DNA from: Nematopogon swammerdamellus
Lineage: Eukaryota > Arthropoda > Insecta > Lepidoptera > Adelidae
Assembly (NCBI GenBank): GCA_946902875.1
Contig: OX336343.1
Span: 2,580,754 to 2,644,753, forward strand
Reading direction: 5' to 3'
Length of the DNA: 64,000 nt
Shown: piece after piece, positions 63,798 to 64,000 of the stretch
Numbering within the stretch: the stretch's first letter is position 1
Layout of the letters: the number at the start of each line of letters is the position of its first letter
Made by a program: the position numbers and the translations under genes
The notes under the pieces: generated by a model
The model's database searches: none
What the model was told of the DNA's origin: nothing
What the model saw: the letters and a program-made list of their open reading frames with translations, nothing else

Positions 63798-64000
63798 AAT
63801 ATTATGCTTAAGCCACATAAATACATTGAAAAACAGCATGTTTTGAAATAGGTACCACGTGATCATTTCACGTGAACCCGCCCCGGGTTAGTCAAGATTT
63901 CAGCATTTATTAAAGAATAGCTGTATCGTATATACATCTTGATTTCGTTAATCTATATATATAAAAGAAAAAAGAACAACCCCGGACCAATATGAATGAG
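63798..64000. other. Spacer
   Basis: CACGTGATCATTTCACGTG palindrome near 63857. Nothing else recognised. Confidence 0.4.

Overview
The window looks like eukaryotic, very probably lepidopteran, genomic DNA. The reasons are the dense mixture of tRNA-headed SINEs, CR1/Jockey/RTE-type and R2-group LINE remnants, many short inverted-repeat elements, and dispersed tails containing TTTGCCCGCGGCTTCGCTCG or runs of GTCT. The species assignment is inference; no database was available. Almost all the sequence is mobile DNA, much of it nested.

One convincing host gene runs on the + strand from about 32.2 to 39.3 kb. Four exons (32172-32380, 35922-36165, 36535-36612, 38933-39290) join with consistent phases into 295 codons plus a stop. 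They encode a membrane protein with at least two hydrophobic segments and three PPxY motifs, one in each of exons B-D. Its 5' exon is not identified. Its introns are full of repeats, and the end of its first visible exon is tandemly copied into the next intron.

LINEs. At 1-2139 (-) are ORF1 and the APE endonuclease of a LINE whose reverse transcriptase lies outside the window. At 23659-25751 (+) is a 5'-truncated LINE with an intact RT frame and an A tail. At about 48190-50180 (+) is an R4/Dong-like element, and at 60809-63797 (+) a Hero/NeSL/R2-group element; both have a CCHC finger and a PD-X14-D/E restriction-like endonuclease. Fragments of these and of RTE-type LINEs occur throughout.

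Local repeat names used below. SINE-A: head with tRNA boxes plus a 5S rRNA promoter segment. SINE-B: tRNA-Ser-like head. SINE-C: head taken from REP-T. All three share a central block. REP-T: about 340 bp, starts TACCGTGTGGGGCCGG, ends in TATG repeats. REP-G: contains GTACGGAAACC and GACA runs. REP-R: from CCAACGTCTGCTTTC to GGAGCCGCGGGCACAGC. REP-S: contains GGATGATCGGTTTAAGAG. REP-U: contains TTTAAATCGGATTTGCTATT. M1-M13: inverted-repeat elements, several with clear target-site duplications of hAT (8 bp), Harbinger (TTA) or Tc1-like (TA) type.

Layout. 0-2.2 kb LINE. 2.2-12.7 kb MITEs and SINEs. 12.7-23 kb SINE/REP-R/REP-S nest. 23-26 kb LINE. 26-31 kb SINEs, hairpins, promoter-like DNA. 31-39.5 kb satellite and host gene. 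39.5-47 kb MITEs and REP-G. 47-50.2 kb LINEs. 50.2-60.6 kb MITEs, LINE fragments and a B-box array. 60.7-63.8 kb LINE.
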